Shown one piece after another: positions 63,287-64,000 of a DNA stretch of 64,000 nt; positions within the stretch are counted from its first letter, which is position 1; each line of letters begins with the position of its first letter. The translations under genes were made by a program, and so were the position numbers. Source of the stretch: Amoebidium appalachense. Lineage: Eukaryota; Ichthyosporea. Under the pieces are notes generated by a model. The model was not told the DNA's origin. It searched no databases and worked only from the letters and a program-made list of their open reading frames with translations. Where the stretch lies: the NCBI GenBank assembly GCA_963693365.1, contig CAVNZM010000009.1:4154001-4218000 (forward strand), read 5' to 3'.

Positions 63287-63493
63287 GTATGGCCAAGTCT
63301 GCGTACGACTGCTTTCATTGTTCATCTGAGAACGACCTCAAGTCAAGCAAATTCCATGCCGGGGACCATTGCAGCGACGACACCCGCCTTTTTGGTCCTG
63401 TAGAGACAGTTGAGGGCTATGAACGGGCACCCAAGCATTAATGCAAGCTATCATATCGTATGACAAACAAGAACCGTACGTTCATGTTGCAGG
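63287..63493 (+). pseudogene. Broken paralogue of exon 2 of the 59.98-kb gene
   Basis: After two C runs and an acceptor-like CCCGGCAG, the sequence SAYDCFHCSSENDLKSSKFH, then TRLFGPVETVEGYERA and SYRMTNKN, aligns throughout with exon 2 at 60261-60469. TAA at about 63439 stops the frame where the copy upstream has Tyr-Tyr. A perfect donor CAG|GTATGT follows at 63493, better than the corresponding site in the first copy. No exon 1 was found upstream. It is an inactivated tandem duplicate. Confidence 0.6.
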
Positions 63494-63532
63494 TATGTGT
63501 GTGTGTGTTTGTGTTTGTGTGTGTGTGTGTGC

Positions 63533-63563
<31 letters not shown>

Positions 63564-63660
63564 TGTGCCTCGTGCTTGTGTGTGTGTGTGTGTGCCTCGT
63601 CACGGTGCTTGTGTGTGTATGTGTGTGTGTGTGTATGTGTGTGTGTGTGTGTGTGTGTCT

Positions 63661-63728
<68 letters not shown>

Positions 63729-63770
63729 TGTGTGTGTGCCTCGTGTTTGTGTGTGTGTGTGTGTGCCTCG

Positions 63771-63815
<45 letters not shown>

Positions 63816-63944
63816 TGTGTGCCTCGTGCTTGTGTGTGTGTGTGTGTGTGCCTCGTCACGGTGCTTGTGTGTGTGTGCCTCGTGCTTGTGTGTGTGTGTG
63901 TGTGTGTGCCTCGTCACGGTGCTTGTGTGTGTATGTGTGTGTGT

Positions 63945-63978
<34 letters not shown>

Positions 63979-64000
63979 CTGTGCCTGTGTGTGTGTGTGT
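63494..64000. repeat. (GT)n array with GCCTCGTGCTTGTG and GCCTCGTCACGGTG units
   Basis: GT repeats interrupted at intervals by GCCTCGTG(C/T)TTGTGTG and GCCTCGTCACGGTGCTTG (at least three copies of the latter: 63593, 63850, 63909). It runs to the window end and begins at the donor of the pseudogene above. Confidence 0.95.

Overview
The window is nuclear DNA of a eukaryote, most likely a unicellular or aquatic one. Two things show this: spliced genes with GT-AG introns whose phases agree (a complete mitochondrial ribosomal protein bS6 gene at 1370-3695 on the minus strand), and very heavy simple-repeat load (GT/CA microsatellites and dozens of 15-45 nt G or C runs). Into this AT-richer, repeat-choked host DNA is set a compact, GC-rich, intron-poor block at about 20.33-44.6 kb that reads as an integrated small virus related to Nucleocytoviricota, with about 27 genes on both strands.

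Host left arm (1-20 kb): bS6m; a broken multi-exon gene for a GH31 alpha-glucosidase-like enzyme with DUF5110-like and discoidin (F5/8 type C) domains (5.5-12.3 kb, minus); a decayed secreted-protein gene (15.5 kb) and a possible relative of it (18.6 kb); and a 347-bp almost perfect GC-rich palindrome at 19370-19716, just outside the viral block.

Viral block, left to right: HNH nuclease fused to a capsid-like domain resembling the Polinton/adintovirus PY protein; secreted PL14 polysaccharide lyase; very small ATP-dependent DNA ligase; a fused H2B-H2A histone doublet; two small unknowns, one with a nuclear-localisation-like tail; VLTF2-like late transcription factor; two more unknowns (one coiled-coil); A32/FtsK-type packaging ATPase; a set of KilA-N / GIY-YIG-like (T5orf172) BRO-like genes; a membrane protein; a U-box-like protein; small basic and repeat proteins; an IS630/Tc1-mariner DDE transposase just downstream of (perhaps once fused to) a large unknown protein; a PCNA sliding clamp; a one-TM acidic protein; a D5-like SF3 helicase; and two MSV199 proteins, one carrying a restriction-endonuclease-like domain. 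TATA boxes (TATAAAAG type) sit 25-80 nt before many starts, and some AATAAA signals overlap or follow stops closely. Replication would use host polymerases: helicase, clamp and ligase are present, but I see no DNA polymerase, no RNA polymerase and no recognisable major capsid protein. At least six viral genes carry single-base frameshifts, so the copy is probably an old, decaying integrant.

Host right arm (44.6-64 kb): a 133-bp tandem duplication; the C-terminal part of a DNA N6/N4-methyltransferase; an intact seven-exon gene of unknown function (47.3-53.1 kb, minus); small hairpin repeats (54.6 kb); a 183-bp satellite array (57.1-59.9 kb); a two-exon gene with a broken paralogue 3 kb downstream; and long AT and CA/GT microsatellites to the end. 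In the host arms, C runs mostly lie on the sense strand of the neighbouring gene, often just before 3' splice sites.
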